Shown here: positions 31,421 through 40,656 of the stretch, piece by piece
How the letters are laid out: the number at the start of each line of letters is the position of its first letter
How positions within the stretch are numbered: the first letter of the stretch is position 1
DNA from: Butyricicoccus pullicaecorum DSM 23266
Lineage (GTDB): Bacteria; Bacillota; Clostridia; Oscillospirales; Butyricicoccaceae
DNA: 64,000 nucleotides
Direction: 5' to 3'
Assembly: GCF_900167005.1 (NCBI RefSeq)
Contig: NZ_FUXW01000003.1
Span: 195,261-259,260, forward strand
The notes under the pieces: generated by a model
Databases searched by the model: none
What the model was told of the DNA's origin: nothing
The model's input: only the letters and a program-made list of their open reading frames with translations
Made by a program: the position numbers and the translations under genes

Positions 31421-32293
31421 TCAGTATGCAATGACCTCGTAGCCGTCATCGGTGACCAATACTTGAATTTCCCACTGCGCCGACGGCAGTTCGTCATCGG
31501 TATAGATCGTCCAGCCGTTGTCGCTGTCCTGGAAAATGTCAGGCGCACCCATGTTGACCATAGGTTCAATGGTAAACATCATACCGGGTGCCATTACCAT
31601 ACCGGTACCGGCCTTGGATGTATAGCTGACCCACGGGTCTTCGTGGAATTCCAGACCCACGCCGTGACCGCCGATCTCACGCACGACCGAGTAGCCGTTG
31701 GCCTTGGCGTGATCGTTGACCGCCTGACCGACATCGCCCAGCAGACCAAAGGGCTTGACCTGCTCGAGCCCCTTCTCGACGCATTCCTTGGCCACACGCA
31801 CCAGCTTTTCCCACTCGGGCAGCACCTTGCCGATGCAGAACATACGCGAGGAATCCGAGTAGTAGCCGTCCACGATGGTGGACACATCGACATTGATGAT
31901 ATCGCCGTCCTGCAGAATGAGTTCTTCGGACGGAATGCCGTGGCAGACCTGATTGTTTACCGAAGTGCACACGCTCTTGGGGAATCCCTCAAAGCCCAGC
32001 GGTGCAGGAACACCACCGAGACGCAGCGTCTCCTCGTATACCCAGCGGTCGATCTCAGCCGTCGAGATACCGGCACGGATGTGCTCTGCGACGTAATCGA
32101 GCACGGCAATATTGACCTTTGCACTGCGGCGAATGCCCTCAATCTGCTCCGGGGTCTTGATGAGCTTGTGCGGCGGGATGACATGACCTTCTGCCTTGAG
32201 TGCAGACAGCTTTTCATCAAAGTCCGCGTGGCATTTCTTATATTTCTTGCCGCTGCCGCACCAGCAAGCGTCATTTCTTCCAAGTTCTGACAT
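31421..32293 (-). CDS. map: Methionine aminopeptidase type I with N-terminal SEC-C zinc motif
   Basis: A 290-residue enzyme that removes initiator Met from nascent proteins. Residues 5-22 form a SEC-C zinc motif (RNDACWCGSGKKYKKCH), an extension seen on a subset of Firmicutes MetAPs. The pita-bread catalytic domain follows with the metal ligands in DIINVDVSTIVDGYYSDSSRMF (two Asp), HGVGLEFHEDP (His), FTIEPM (Glu) and SAQWEIQV (Glu). All five are present. Single gene. The SEC-C part may help ribosome docking, which is inference. Confidence 0.95.
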   Translation of the reverse strand: MSELGRNDACWCGSGKKYKKCHADFDEKLSALKAEGHVIPPHKLIKTPEQIEGIRRSAKVNIAVLDYVAEHIRAGISTAEIDRWVYEETLRLGGVPAPLGFEGFPKSVCTSVNNQVCHGIPSEELILQDGDIINVDVSTIVDGYYSDSSRMFCIGKVLPEWEKLVRVAKECVEKGLEQVKPFGLLGDVGQAVNDHAKANGYSVVREIGGHGVGLEFHEDPWVSYTSKAGTGMVMAPGMMFTIEPMVNMGAPDIFQDSDNGWTIYTDDELPSAQWEIQVLVTDDGYEVIAY

Positions 32294-32345
32294 GATCGCA
32301 ACACCTTTCCTATCAGATTACGGACGCAGCTGCGCCCAGAAAAAC

Positions 32346-32373
32346 GGAGAACCGGCACAGCAGCCGGTTCCCC
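32346..32373 (-). terminator. Terminator of ddh
   Basis: Minus-strand stem GAACCGGC / GCCGGTTC with a 6-base loop and outer GG/CC pairs, followed by CCGTTTTTC. Confidence 0.75.
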
Positions 32374-32385
32374 TTCCATTCAAAC

Positions 32386-33363
32386 TTAGAGCAGATGCGC
32401 ACGCAGTTCCTCGCCGGACTGAGCGCACAGGTAAGCCGGTGCGATATCCAGCATGGTCTTGCCGCCGGTCTGACCTTCCTTGTTCATGCGGTAAGCCGCA
32501 CGTGCGCAGGCAACCAGAACCGAGCCGGTGAACTCGGGGTTGGAGTCCAGCTTGAGGCTGTACTCGATGATGTGCTTGCGGGAACCGTCACCAGTCTTGC
32601 CGGCACGGATGACAAAGCCGCCGTGCGGCAGGCCTGCATGGTCGCGCTGCAGCTCTTCCTCAGAGATAAAGTGTACGGTGGTCTCGTACTCGTCGAAGTA
32701 GTTGGGCATGGTCTTGATCTCGTTCTCGATGCGAGCCAGATCTGCGCCTTCCTCTGCAACAACGAAGCACTCACGGGTGTGCTTGTCGCGGGTGGTCAGC
32801 TCGGGATTCTTGCCGGCGCGAACAGCCTCAACCGCAGACTCTACCGGGCAGGTGTACTGACGTGCATCCTTAACGCCCTCGATGCGGCGGATTGCATCCG
32901 AGTGACCCTGGCTGACACCACGGCCCCAGAAAGTGTAGTCCTTGCCCTCGGGCAGGATTGCGTTTGCGTAGACACGGTTGAGCGAGAACATACCCGGATC
33001 CCAACCGCAGGAGATCAGGCCGATCTTGCCAGCCTTCTTCGCAGCTGCGTCAACGGCTGCAAAGTGCTCCGGAATATGTGCATGGGTGTCGAAGCTGTCG
33101 ACAACGTTGAACATCTCGGCATACTTGGGGGTCATCTTGGGCAGGTCGGTTGCACTGCCGCCGCAGATGATCATAACGTCGATCTGCTCCTTCATCTTCT
33201 CTGCATCATCGGTGTGATATACCGGCGCACCAGATGCGACCTTGAGCGAAGCCGGATCGCGGCGGGTGAATACGCCGACGAGTTCCATATCAGCGTTCTG
33301 TGCCAGTGCGGACTCTACGCCGCGGCCCAGGTTGCCGTAACCTAAAATACCAACTTTAATCAT
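32386..33363 (-). CDS. ddh: meso-Diaminopimelate dehydrogenase
   Basis: A 325-residue NADP-dependent enzyme that makes meso-diaminopimelate from tetrahydrodipicolinate in one step for lysine and peptidoglycan. The Rossmann start KVGILGYGNLGRGVESAL, FTRRDP, CGGSATDLP, SFDTHAHIPEHFA, ISCGWDPGMFSLNRVYA and FWGRGVSQGHSDAIRRI are all characteristic of Ddh. Length equals the family's. This points to the dehydrogenase variant of lysine synthesis in this organism. A TATAAT box (33442-33437 on the minus strand) lies upstream with only a weak -35. The gap to 33602 shows nothing else. Confidence 0.95.
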   Translation of the reverse strand: MIKVGILGYGNLGRGVESALAQNADMELVGVFTRRDPASLKVASGAPVYHTDDAEKMKEQIDVMIICGGSATDLPKMTPKYAEMFNVVDSFDTHAHIPEHFAAVDAAAKKAGKIGLISCGWDPGMFSLNRVYANAILPEGKDYTFWGRGVSQGHSDAIRRIEGVKDARQYTCPVESAVEAVRAGKNPELTTRDKHTRECFVVAEEGADLARIENEIKTMPNYFDEYETTVHFISEEELQRDHAGLPHGGFVIRAGKTGDGSRKHIIEYSLKLDSNPEFTGSVLVACARAAYRMNKEGQTGGKTMLDIAPAYLCAQSGEELRAHLL

Positions 33364-33602
33364 TGTTCATCTCTCGCTTCCATATAGATTTGAACCGACC
33401 GTTCGGCAGAACGGCGGTATGGATTGCATTCTGTTTTTATTATACCGCATTTCGCAAAAATGGAAAACGGCTGTGTGTTAGTCAAAGAAAACAAATTTTA
33501 CTATACGAAAACGGTCATTCTTGTCATAATTGAAAAGCGTGTCTGATTCACGATTATAAAGTCATCAATCCGATGATTTTTCAGTGATTTATCGTCGTCT
33601 TT

Positions 33603-34520
33603 TCAGATCGTGGACTTCTCTTTACGGTCGCTGAGCACGGTGACCAAGACCGCGCCCAGTACGCATACACAGCCCAGTGTGCTGCGCAGGTTCATGCGTT
33701 CCCCAAGGAACAATGCGCCCGATACCACGCTGCCGATGGGTTCAAACAGGCAGAAAATGGCAGCCGTCGGCGCACCAAGCACCTGAATACCGCGCTGGAG
33801 CAGCCAAAATGCCACAAACGAAGTGCACATGGCGATGATGAAAGTATAGAGCATGGCGCGCGGCGGCAGAACAAAGACGATCTGGTGCGGAATCTGGTCG
33901 ACAATCAGCACGGCAAGGGCGTTAAACAGCCCCATATAGCAGGCAACCTTGGTGCCGTTCATGTTGCGCAGATCGGTCTTGTCCATGCCGGTCAGATAAC
34001 AGGCATAGGTCACTGCCGAAGCCAGCGCCAGAACCAGACCGGGTACTGCATCCGCACCGGCTTTGTCAGCAAACAGCATCACGCCGACCAGTGCAATGAC
34101 CAGCGCTGCAATCTTTTCCCGCTTGAGCTTCTCGTGAAAGACCACAAAGCACAAAACTGCGGTCACCATTGGGTACATGAAGTGCAGCGTTGTCGCCGTG
34201 CCGACCGAGATATAGGCATAGGACTGATAGAGCATGAAGGTGGTGGATGCGCGAAACGCGACGCCGACGAGCAGCATGAGCCCCAGTTCCTTTTTGGTCA
34301 GGCCGAACGGAATCTTTTTAACCAGCATGACGATGAGCAGCACGGGTACGACCAGCAGGTTGCGATAAAAGGTCAATGTATTGGCATTACTGCCCATATC
34401 GAACGTCTGGCTGGCCAGTACGGGTGTGACACCGAACAGCAGTGCTGAGATGACGGTATACAGCACGCCGCGTGCCTTGTGTGCGCGGAACGCGCGATCG
34501 GATAGCATTGGTGTGTTCAT
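33603..34520 (-). CDS. EamA/DMT-family transporter
   Basis: A 305-residue protein with ten predicted membrane helices arranged as two EamA repeats (first YTVISALLFGVTPVLASQTF..., second PGLVLALASAVTYACYLTGM...). A typical FLGERMNLRSTLGCVCVLGAVLV segment ends the second repeat. The ATG at 34520 has an AAGGGG site; the upstream frame to 34586 is rejected because the promoter lies in it. DMT proteins export amino acids or other metabolites; the substrate is not evident. Divergent from the Crp/Fnr gene. Confidence 0.88.
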   Translation of the reverse strand: MNTPMLSDRAFRAHKARGVLYTVISALLFGVTPVLASQTFDMGSNANTLTFYRNLLVVPVLLIVMLVKKIPFGLTKKELGLMLLVGVAFRASTTFMLYQSYAYISVGTATTLHFMYPMVTAVLCFVVFHEKLKREKIAALVIALVGVMLFADKAGADAVPGLVLALASAVTYACYLTGMDKTDLRNMNGTKVACYMGLFNALAVLIVDQIPHQIVFVLPPRAMLYTFIIAMCTSFVAFWLLQRGIQVLGAPTAAIFCLFEPIGSVVSGALFLGERMNLRSTLGCVCVLGAVLVTVLSDRKEKSTI

Positions 34521-34550
34521 ATCGTTTCCCCTTTTTCCTTCTTTCACACC

Positions 34551-34579
34551 ATTATAACGCACCCATTTCCGTCCTGCAA
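34551..34579 (-). promoter_or_regulatory. Promoter of the DMT transporter gene
   Basis: Minus strand TTGCAG (34579-34574), 17-base spacer, TATAAT (34556-34551). Confidence 0.75.
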
Positions 34580-34595
34580 TCATCATTTCACGCGC

Positions 34596-34625
34596 TTGCC
34601 AACTGCCGTCGTGACGTGCTACAAT
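34596..34625 (+). promoter_or_regulatory. Promoter of the Crp/Fnr regulator gene
   Basis: TTGCCA (34596-34601), 18-base spacer, TACAAT (34620-34625), 33 bases before the ATG. It is back-to-back with the DMT promoter, so one bound regulator could affect both. Confidence 0.68.
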
Positions 34626-34658
34626 GACAGCAGACAGCCCGAGAAAGGATGACCCTGA

Positions 34659-35333
34659 ATGGATCTCACATTATTAGAAAAACAGAGCTTTTGGCCGCAT
34701 TTATCGCCCGAAGACCAGCAGCGCGTGCGCGAGCAGGCATTGACCGCGCACTTCTCCGCCGGACAAGCCGTAAAGATGGGCAGCTGCAACTGTATCGGCC
34801 CGCTGTTTGTCGTGCGCGGCATCCTGCGGGTCTATCTGCTCAGTCAGGACGGACGTGAGGCCACGATCTACCGTCTGCGTCAGAACGATGCCTGCATGCT
34901 GTCGGCTTCCTGTGTGCTCTCGGCCATTACCTTTGATGTACAGATCGATGCCGAGACCGACTGCGACCTCATCATTATCCCTACCTCGTTGTTCTCCGAT
35001 CTCATGTCGCATAATCTGTACGTAGAGAACTATGTCTATCGCAGCAGCACCGAGCGTCTGTCCGACCTCATCCAGGCCGTTGAGCGCATGTTCTTCCTGA
35101 CCCTGCGCCAGCGCGTCGCCGCTTTCCTGGTCGATGAGTCGTCGAGCACGGGCAGCGATCATGTGACGCTGACACAGGAACAGCTCGCCAAAGCCATCGG
35201 TTCGGCGCGTGAAGCGGTCAGCCGTATTTTAAAGCAGCTTTCGGCGAACGGCAGCATTGAAGTCTCGCGCGGCGGCATTCGCATTCTGAATAAGAGCCTG
35301 CTGTACGCAGAATTGCAGGCTGCCGATCTCTGA
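34659..35333 (+). CDS. Crp/Fnr-family transcription regulator
   Basis: A 224-residue regulator. Residues 15-130 form the cyclic-nucleotide-type beta barrel (GPLFVVRGILRVYLLSQDGREATIYRLRQNDACMLSASCVLSAITFDVQIDAETD); the cAMP-binding Arg-Ser pair is absent. Three cysteines (in NCIG, ACML and SCVL) could sense redox or bind iron-sulfur, which is speculation. Residues 145-215 are the winged HTH (VTLTQEQLAKAIGSAREAVSRILKQL). Possible target: the divergent DMT gene. Confidence 0.9.
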   Translation: MDLTLLEKQSFWPHLSPEDQQRVREQALTAHFSAGQAVKMGSCNCIGPLFVVRGILRVYLLSQDGREATIYRLRQNDACMLSASCVLSAITFDVQIDAETDCDLIIIPTSLFSDLMSHNLYVENYVYRSSTERLSDLIQAVERMFFLTLRQRVAAFLVDESSSTGSDHVTLTQEQLAKAIGSAREAVSRILKQLSANGSIEVSRGGIRILNKSLLYAELQAADL

Positions 35334-35392
35334 TTCGGTCGAAAAAGCGAAAAAAACTGTGTTTGGTGGTTAAAATTTGCGTGCGTCTATGG

Positions 35393-35398
35393 TATAAT
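35393..35398 (+). promoter_or_regulatory. Extended -10 promoter of nth
   Basis: TATAAT preceded by TGG (extended -10); the -35 region (TTAAAA at 17 bases) is poor. The nth ATG lies about 78 bases downstream. Confidence 0.5.
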
Positions 35399-35475
35399 AT
35401 ATTTGATAAAGAGAGTTAATCGCATTTATGCCGTCAGTGATCTGCTGACGATCCAATAGAAAGGAAGATTCCCTT

Positions 35476-36111
35476 ATGACCAAACAGGAACGTGCGCTGG
35501 AAATCATCGAGCGCCTCAAGCGTGAATACCCCGACGCGACCTGCACGCTCGACTATAACGAGGGTTGGAAGCTGCTGGTCAGCCTGCGTCTGGCTGCGCA
35601 GTGCACCGACGCACGCGTCAATGTTGTTGTAGAAAAATTGTACGAAAAGTTCCCTGATGTCGCCTCTCTGGCCGCAGCAGACGTGGACGAGATTGAAAAG
35701 ATCGTCCATCCCTGTGGACTAGGCCCGAGCAAGGCGCGCGATATCAGCGCGTGCATGAAGGTACTGCGTGACCAGTACAACTGCGGCATTCCGCAGACCT
35801 TTGAGGAACTGCTCAAACTGCCCGGTGTGGGACGTAAGAGCGCCAATCTGGTGATGGGTGACGTGTTCGGCAAGCCTGCCATCGTGACCGACACCCACTG
35901 CATCCGACTGGTCAACCGCATGGGACTGGTCGACGGCATCAAGGAGCCCAAAAAGGTCGAGATGGCGCTGTGGAAGATCATCCCGCCCGAGGAAGGCAGT
36001 GACTTCTGCCACCGTCTGGTCTACCATGGCCGCGATGTCTGCACCGCACGCACCAAGCCGCACTGTGAAATGTGCTGTCTGCGCGATATCTGTCCGCAGA
36101 TCGGTGTATAA
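35476..36111 (+). CDS. nth: Endonuclease III (DNA glycosylase/AP lyase)
   Basis: A 211-residue base-excision repair enzyme for oxidised pyrimidines. The helix-hairpin-helix is LLKLPGVGRKSANLVMG with the catalytic Lys, followed by VTDTHCIRLVNRMGL with the catalytic Asp. The C-terminal [4Fe-4S] loop is C-x6-C-x2-C-x5-C in CTARTKPHCEMCCLRDIC. Length is standard. AAAGGA precedes the ATG. Single gene with a bidirectional terminator. Confidence 0.96.
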   Translation: MTKQERALEIIERLKREYPDATCTLDYNEGWKLLVSLRLAAQCTDARVNVVVEKLYEKFPDVASLAAADVDEIEKIVHPCGLGPSKARDISACMKVLRDQYNCGIPQTFEELLKLPGVGRKSANLVMGDVFGKPAIVTDTHCIRLVNRMGLVDGIKEPKKVEMALWKIIPPEEGSDFCHRLVYHGRDVCTARTKPHCEMCCLRDICPQIGV

Positions 36112-36125
36112 CTGAATAAAAACAG

Positions 36126-36158
36126 ATCGCCCGCTCGGCACTTGTCCGAACGGGCGAT
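36126..36158. terminator. Bidirectional terminator between nth and the GGDEF gene
   Basis: Stem ATCGCCCG plus inner pairs with CGGGCGAT; TTTTC on the plus side, TGTTTTTATTC on the minus side. Confidence 0.88.
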
Positions 36159-36164
36159 TTTCAT

Positions 36165-38087
36165 TTATTCGGGATGATAAATTTGGAAACTGTCCTTGCC
36201 GCGGCGTTTGACCGCGTACAGTGCGGCATCCGCCTTGGGATACAGCTCAGCAAAGGTCGTGCCGTCTATGGGTGCACGTGCGACACCGATCGACGCACTG
36301 ATTGACAGCGAGGTTTCTCCCTGCGTGTAGGTCCTGCGCAGTGCCTGTCCCAGCGCACCGGTCAGCTTTTCGATCACCGCATCGCTGTCCAGATGCTTGA
36401 GCAGGATGACAAACTCGTCACCGCCCAGACGCGCGATCAGGTCGTCCCGTCGGAACTGATGACGCAGCGCATCGGCTACATCGCGCAGCACCTCATCGCC
36501 CTTGGTGTGACCCATGGTGTCATTGATCTCCTTGAAGTGGTCAAGATCCAGAATCAGGAAGGCCTGCATGCGCTCGGGCTCGCTTCCCAAATACAGATCG
36601 ACCCATTCCTCGAAGGTCTCACGGTTAAACAAACCGGTCAGAAAGTCGTGCTGCGAGCGGCGGCTCAGGTGAATGGCCTGCTGCCGACGGCGCTCGATCT
36701 CCATATCCTTCTGTTTCTGCTCCTCGTAGTTTTCCAGAACACCGACCACACGCGTGTCTGCGCCCAGTCGATAAACGTCGAGCAGCATGATCTTAAACCA
36801 AGTCATCTCACCGAACATGCGCAGCTGCACGATCTCCGGTTCTCCGGTCTTGGCGCGCATCAGGTCGGCATAGGTTTTCTGGTAAGTACCATAACAAGTT
36901 GCATCCAGTTTTTCCTGCGCAAACAGTACAGACGGTCGAATATCCGCAAGATTCAGCGTATAGTTTCCGCCTTCAAAGCGCGGACTGTGCAAAATAACCT
37001 CATGTTTGGGCAAATCGGCTTCGAATGGAATATCCTTGGTCTTTTGGAGCACCAGCTGGAACATACGATTATGCACTTCCAGTGTGGTGTTTTTGTCGCG
37101 GATCATATAGTAGACACGTCCGATGTAGAGCAGCGGAATCAACGCACCCGCGAGCAGGCACAATAGAATCTGCACCAGCATGTGCAGCGAAATCTGCCGC
37201 ATCGAGCTGGCATATTCGGTAATGTTCTGCTCGGGCAGCGCGGAAAAGACATACCATTGGTTGATACCGATGGGCTGATAGCTGACATAACGGCCATCGT
37301 CCTCATACGTACAGTAAAACGTGCCGCTTTCTCCCTGATGCATGTTCTCTGCGATCTTGTCGGCTGTCGTGGTATCGTGGTAGTCATACCGTTCCAGTTC
37401 GGTCCACAAGTCAGTACTGCCATCTGCCCACGCGTCTGCACTGTTGGACCGGGTAATATAATTTCCCTGACTGTCAACAATCTGGAAATAGCAGTCGCCC
37501 TCGGTCTCCCACTCAACATCGTACAGGATATCTTCAATCAGATACCGTCCATACAGTATGCCTGCAATTTCCCCGCGCTGATGCATGGGGATGGCCAGCA
37601 AGAGGTACGGTTGCCCTTCCTTATTATAAGCGGTATCCGAAATATAGCGATTGCCCGCCAATACCTCCTGAACAAACTGTACATCATAGATATTGGCTGC
37701 TTTGCCGTTGACATTGCGCGCGTTTCCCTGCAGATCAACAACGCCCATGTCGGAAAAGTCGGTCTTGGTCACAACCAATTCCAGCTTCTCCATCACGCCG
37801 TCTTCGAGCAGCTGCTGCTCAGGTTCAATGAGAATCTCAGCGTTCTCCAGAATCTGAAAACATGACTTGATTTTTGTATCAAAGGTTCGGGTGAAATATC
37901 CGGCAAGCTGGCTGACGCTGGACATATTTTGCGCATAAATCACCTGATACATTTTTTTGCTGAAGTGAAAAAAGGACAGCGTCGTGAGCACGGCAATGAC
38001 CGCCAGACCTAACGCAGTCAGTCCGACAATCTGCCGCAGATTGGTTCTCAAAAAAGAGGTGCGCACGTCGGGATGTGTCCGCTGCAT
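36165..38087 (-). CDS. Membrane diguanylate cyclase (dCache sensor + GGDEF)
   Basis: A 640-residue signalling protein. One membrane helix (about 19-43) precedes a large external Cache-type sensor (about 45-300, with VVDLQGNARNVNG and PYLLLAIPMHQRGEIAGILYGRY), and a second helix (about 302-325) ends it. A PAS-like region (about 340-470) leads to a GGDEF domain (about 480-637) with HDFLTGLFNRETFEEW, LDLDHFKEINDTMGHTKGDEVL and the intact active site RLGGDEFVILL. The enzyme should make cyclic di-GMP from GTP in response to an external ligand. No EAL domain is present. Single gene with its own promoter. Confidence 0.92.
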   Translation of the reverse strand: MQRTHPDVRTSFLRTNLRQIVGLTALGLAVIAVLTTLSFFHFSKKMYQVIYAQNMSSVSQLAGYFTRTFDTKIKSCFQILENAEILIEPEQQLLEDGVMEKLELVVTKTDFSDMGVVDLQGNARNVNGKAANIYDVQFVQEVLAGNRYISDTAYNKEGQPYLLLAIPMHQRGEIAGILYGRYLIEDILYDVEWETEGDCYFQIVDSQGNYITRSNSADAWADGSTDLWTELERYDYHDTTTADKIAENMHQGESGTFYCTYEDDGRYVSYQPIGINQWYVFSALPEQNITEYASSMRQISLHMLVQILLCLLAGALIPLLYIGRVYYMIRDKNTTLEVHNRMFQLVLQKTKDIPFEADLPKHEVILHSPRFEGGNYTLNLADIRPSVLFAQEKLDATCYGTYQKTYADLMRAKTGEPEIVQLRMFGEMTWFKIMLLDVYRLGADTRVVGVLENYEEQKQKDMEIERRRQQAIHLSRRSQHDFLTGLFNRETFEEWVDLYLGSEPERMQAFLILDLDHFKEINDTMGHTKGDEVLRDVADALRHQFRRDDLIARLGGDEFVILLKHLDSDAVIEKLTGALGQALRRTYTQGETSLSISASIGVARAPIDGTTFAELYPKADAALYAVKRRGKDSFQIYHPE

Positions 38088-38470
38088 ACCGGCCCTCCTT
38101 TCAAGCTCGGAAAAAATGTGTTGAATTTGTAGTTACACCTACATTATAGCGTTTTTCTGTATCCAACGCAAGAGACGTCTGCACATAAAAATACAAATTT
38201 TATCCGCAGTAAGCCCCGGGAATTGCTGAAAACGGTCTGTTTTTTGTCGATTGTCTCAAAATTACTCAAAACGGTTGCATAAACAACCATTTTGCGCCAC
38301 AAAGTCCCCTTCCCGGCATTTGTCCGACCACTTCCCGGCAAGCGATTTCTGGCCGTGCCGGTTCTGTCCGGCAGTTTGGTTTCTTTTCTGCATGACATTT
38401 TGCACAAACTGTGATAGGATAAAAGCATGGAAACACATCCACATACAAGATTAGAAAGGAATCGGTTGCA
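38088..38470. other. 383-base intergenic region with the GGDEF promoter
   Basis: Minus-strand promoter TTGCGT (38171-38166), 17-base spacer, TATAAT (38148-38143) serves the GGDEF gene. The rest shows a short inverted repeat GGTTG/CAACC near 38273-38288 and no gene. A clear promoter for the esterase operon was not found; TTGCAC at 38399-38404 is a weak candidate. Confidence 0.6.
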
Positions 38471-39502
38471 TTGGCGATCAATAAACATATGCAGGCAGCG
38501 CTCAAACTTCTGTCTTATCCCGCTGCCGCAGACCTCGAAAAGGTCTATAAAATTGAGCGTGCTCTGTACACGCTCAAGTCCTCGCCGCTCTCTCCCCTGT
38601 ATCACCTGTGGGACCAAAAAATCGAGTCCATTGACGGCACCCCCATCCGAGTGCGCATCTACACCCCCAAACAGCAGACCAGCAGTCAGCTGCTGCTGTT
38701 TTTCCACGGCGGCGGCTGGGTGTTTGAGAGCGTGGACACCTACAATCAGGTTTGCAAGGCGCTGGCCAAGGCAACCGGCTGCCGGATTGCCTCGGTGGAG
38801 TACCGCCGCGCCCCTGAGTTTCCCTTCCCGGTCGGTTTGGAGGACTGTTACGCGGCAGCCAAGGCCATTTACGCCGATCCCGAACAGTTCGGCGTGCAGC
38901 CCGAGGATATCACCCTCATCGGCGACAGTGCCGGCGGCAATCTGACCGCCGCGGTCTCGCTTTTGGCGCGTGACCGGGGTGATTTTACGGTCAGCCAACA
39001 GATTTTGATTTATCCGGCAACGGCTGCCGATCACTCGGAATCCTCTCCCTTCCCGTCTGTACACGAGAACGGCGAGGGATATCTGCTGACCTCCTATCGT
39101 GTGCAGGAGTTTATGCGCCTGTACGCCGGTCAGGATGACAGTGCATTTACAAATCCGTACTTTGCACCGCTTTTGATGAAAGATCTTAGCCGTCAGCCGC
39201 GCACGCTGGTCATCACAGCCGAGTTTGACCCGCTGCGCGACGAGGGCGAAGCCTATGCCGCTGCGCTCTCCCATGCCGGTGCGCAGGTTTATCTGCACCG
39301 CATGCCCGATGCCCTGCATGGCTTTATTTCCCTGCCCGCTCGCTTCGTGCAGGTCCAGCGCGCGCACGCGCTCATTGCAAAATTTTTGGGAGTTGATACC
39401 GTATGCGCAGACAACACAAACCGGACTGGTACCGGTTGGACAACGCAGCTAAAATTTTCCCGCCGACGGTTCACGGGGCGGACACCGCGGTCTTCCGACT
39501 GA
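38471..39502 (+). CDS. Alpha/beta hydrolase, hormone-sensitive-lipase-type esterase
   Basis: A 343-residue enzyme with the HSL oxyanion motif FFHGGGWVFES, the nucleophile elbow LIGDSAGGNLTAAV, the Asp in AEFDPLRDEGEAYA and the His in MPDALHGFISL. It begins at TTG 38471 with AGAAAGGA upstream; the next ATG is six codons in. The last 33 residues overlap the next gene's frame by 100 bases and are rich in Thr and Arg, unlike an esterase end, so a shift of the stop by mutation is possible. It leads a three-gene unit with an acyltransferase-like and a zinc-ribbon membrane gene. Confidence 0.87.
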   Translation: MAINKHMQAALKLLSYPAAADLEKVYKIERALYTLKSSPLSPLYHLWDQKIESIDGTPIRVRIYTPKQQTSSQLLLFFHGGGWVFESVDTYNQVCKALAKATGCRIASVEYRRAPEFPFPVGLEDCYAAAKAIYADPEQFGVQPEDITLIGDSAGGNLTAAVSLLARDRGDFTVSQQILIYPATAADHSESSPFPSVHENGEGYLLTSYRVQEFMRLYAGQDDSAFTNPYFAPLLMKDLSRQPRTLVITAEFDPLRDEGEAYAAALSHAGAQVYLHRMPDALHGFISLPARFVQVQRAHALIAKFLGVDTVCADNTNRTGTGWTTQLKFSRRRFTGRTPRSSD

Positions 39503-40656
39503 CCTGCGAGCTGACCCAGACGGTCGAACCAGCCGTCCTGCAAGCCGCACTCGACCGCACGGTCGAACAGTACCCCAATCTGCGGACGGTACTGCGGCGC
39601 GGTGTGTTTTGGTACTATCTGGAACAGACCGAACGCCGTGCACGTGTCGTACCTGAGCATGCTCCGCCGTGCTCACCGCTCTACGAGGACAGCCGCTCTT
39701 CTCTGTTCGAAGTCAGCTATTGGAAAAATAAGATCAATTTTGATGTATTCCACGTCGTTGCAGACGGTGCGGGCGCCATCGAAATGCTGCAGACACTGGT
39801 GACCGAATATGTGTCGCTTGCGCACGATTTAGACCTGTGCCAGCCGCCCAGAGCCGCGATGGATGAGCGCATGGAGGATGGTTTTCAGAAATACTATAAG
39901 TCGGACGGACGCAGCAGCAAGCGCGAACGCAAGCCGCGTGCCTATCGCCTGCCCCACCGCGGCGGTGATCTCAAAGTCTACGAGGGTGTGTGTGATGTCA
40001 AGCAGGTGCTGGACGCTGCCCATCGGTACAATACGACGCTGACCGTCTATCTGGCCGCTGTCATGTTCCAGGCAATCCACGGCGGTATGTATGTCCGTGA
40101 CCGCAAAAAGCCGGTCGTGCTCACCGTCCCGGTCGATCTGCGCTCTTACTTTCCCTCGCACACCGCGCGTAACTTTTTCAGCATCATCCGCGCATCTTAC
40201 GCATTCAACGAGCGCAGCGGTGAATTCTCCGACATTTTGGAGCAGACCGCTGTCGCGTTCAAGCGGGAACTGACTGCGGAAAATCTGGCAGCAAGGCTTA
40301 ACACCCTGGCAGCGCTCGAGCATAACTTCCTCCTGCGTCCCATTCCGCTCTTTATCAAATATCCGGTTTTGCTGCTGTCTGGATTGATTTCCGACGTTGG
40401 CGAGACGGCTGCACTGTCCAATATCGGTAAATTCCAGCTGCCCGACGCGGTCGCACCCTATGTCAAGGCATTCGGCGTCTTTGTCGGCACCGATGCTCTC
40501 CAGCTGTGTACTTGCAGCTACAACGGACAGCTTCATCTGGGCTTTACCACCACCATGCGTGACCCGTCTGTCATTCGCCGCGTCTTTGCACGTCTGACGC
40601 AGGACGGCGTCTCGCTTGAAGTTCGCAGCAACACCATGTATGGGGAGGGATCGTAA
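39403..40656 (+). CDS. Condensation-like/alcohol acyltransferase-type protein
   Basis: A 417-residue cytosolic protein of the chloramphenicol-acetyltransferase/condensation superfamily. The catalytic signature appears as FHVVADGAGAIEMLQTLV (HxxxDG type: H-V-V-A-D-G), and the C-terminal half holds VPVDLRSYFPSHTARNFFS, close to the DFGWG-region layout of acyltransferases. It resembles proteins annotated as alcohol acetyltransferases and sits between an esterase and a zinc-ribbon membrane protein, one base from the latter. It may build an ester that the esterase can release. Substrate unknown. Confidence 0.75.
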   Translation: MRRQHKPDWYRLDNAAKIFPPTVHGADTAVFRLTCELTQTVEPAVLQAALDRTVEQYPNLRTVLRRGVFWYYLEQTERRARVVPEHAPPCSPLYEDSRSSLFEVSYWKNKINFDVFHVVADGAGAIEMLQTLVTEYVSLAHDLDLCQPPRAAMDERMEDGFQKYYKSDGRSSKRERKPRAYRLPHRGGDLKVYEGVCDVKQVLDAAHRYNTTLTVYLAAVMFQAIHGGMYVRDRKKPVVLTVPVDLRSYFPSHTARNFFSIIRASYAFNERSGEFSDILEQTAVAFKRELTAENLAARLNTLAALEHNFLLRPIPLFIKYPVLLLSGLISDVGETAALSNIGKFQLPDAVAPYVKAFGVFVGTDALQLCTCSYNGQLHLGFTTTMRDPSVIRRVFARLTQDGVSLEVRSNTMYGEGS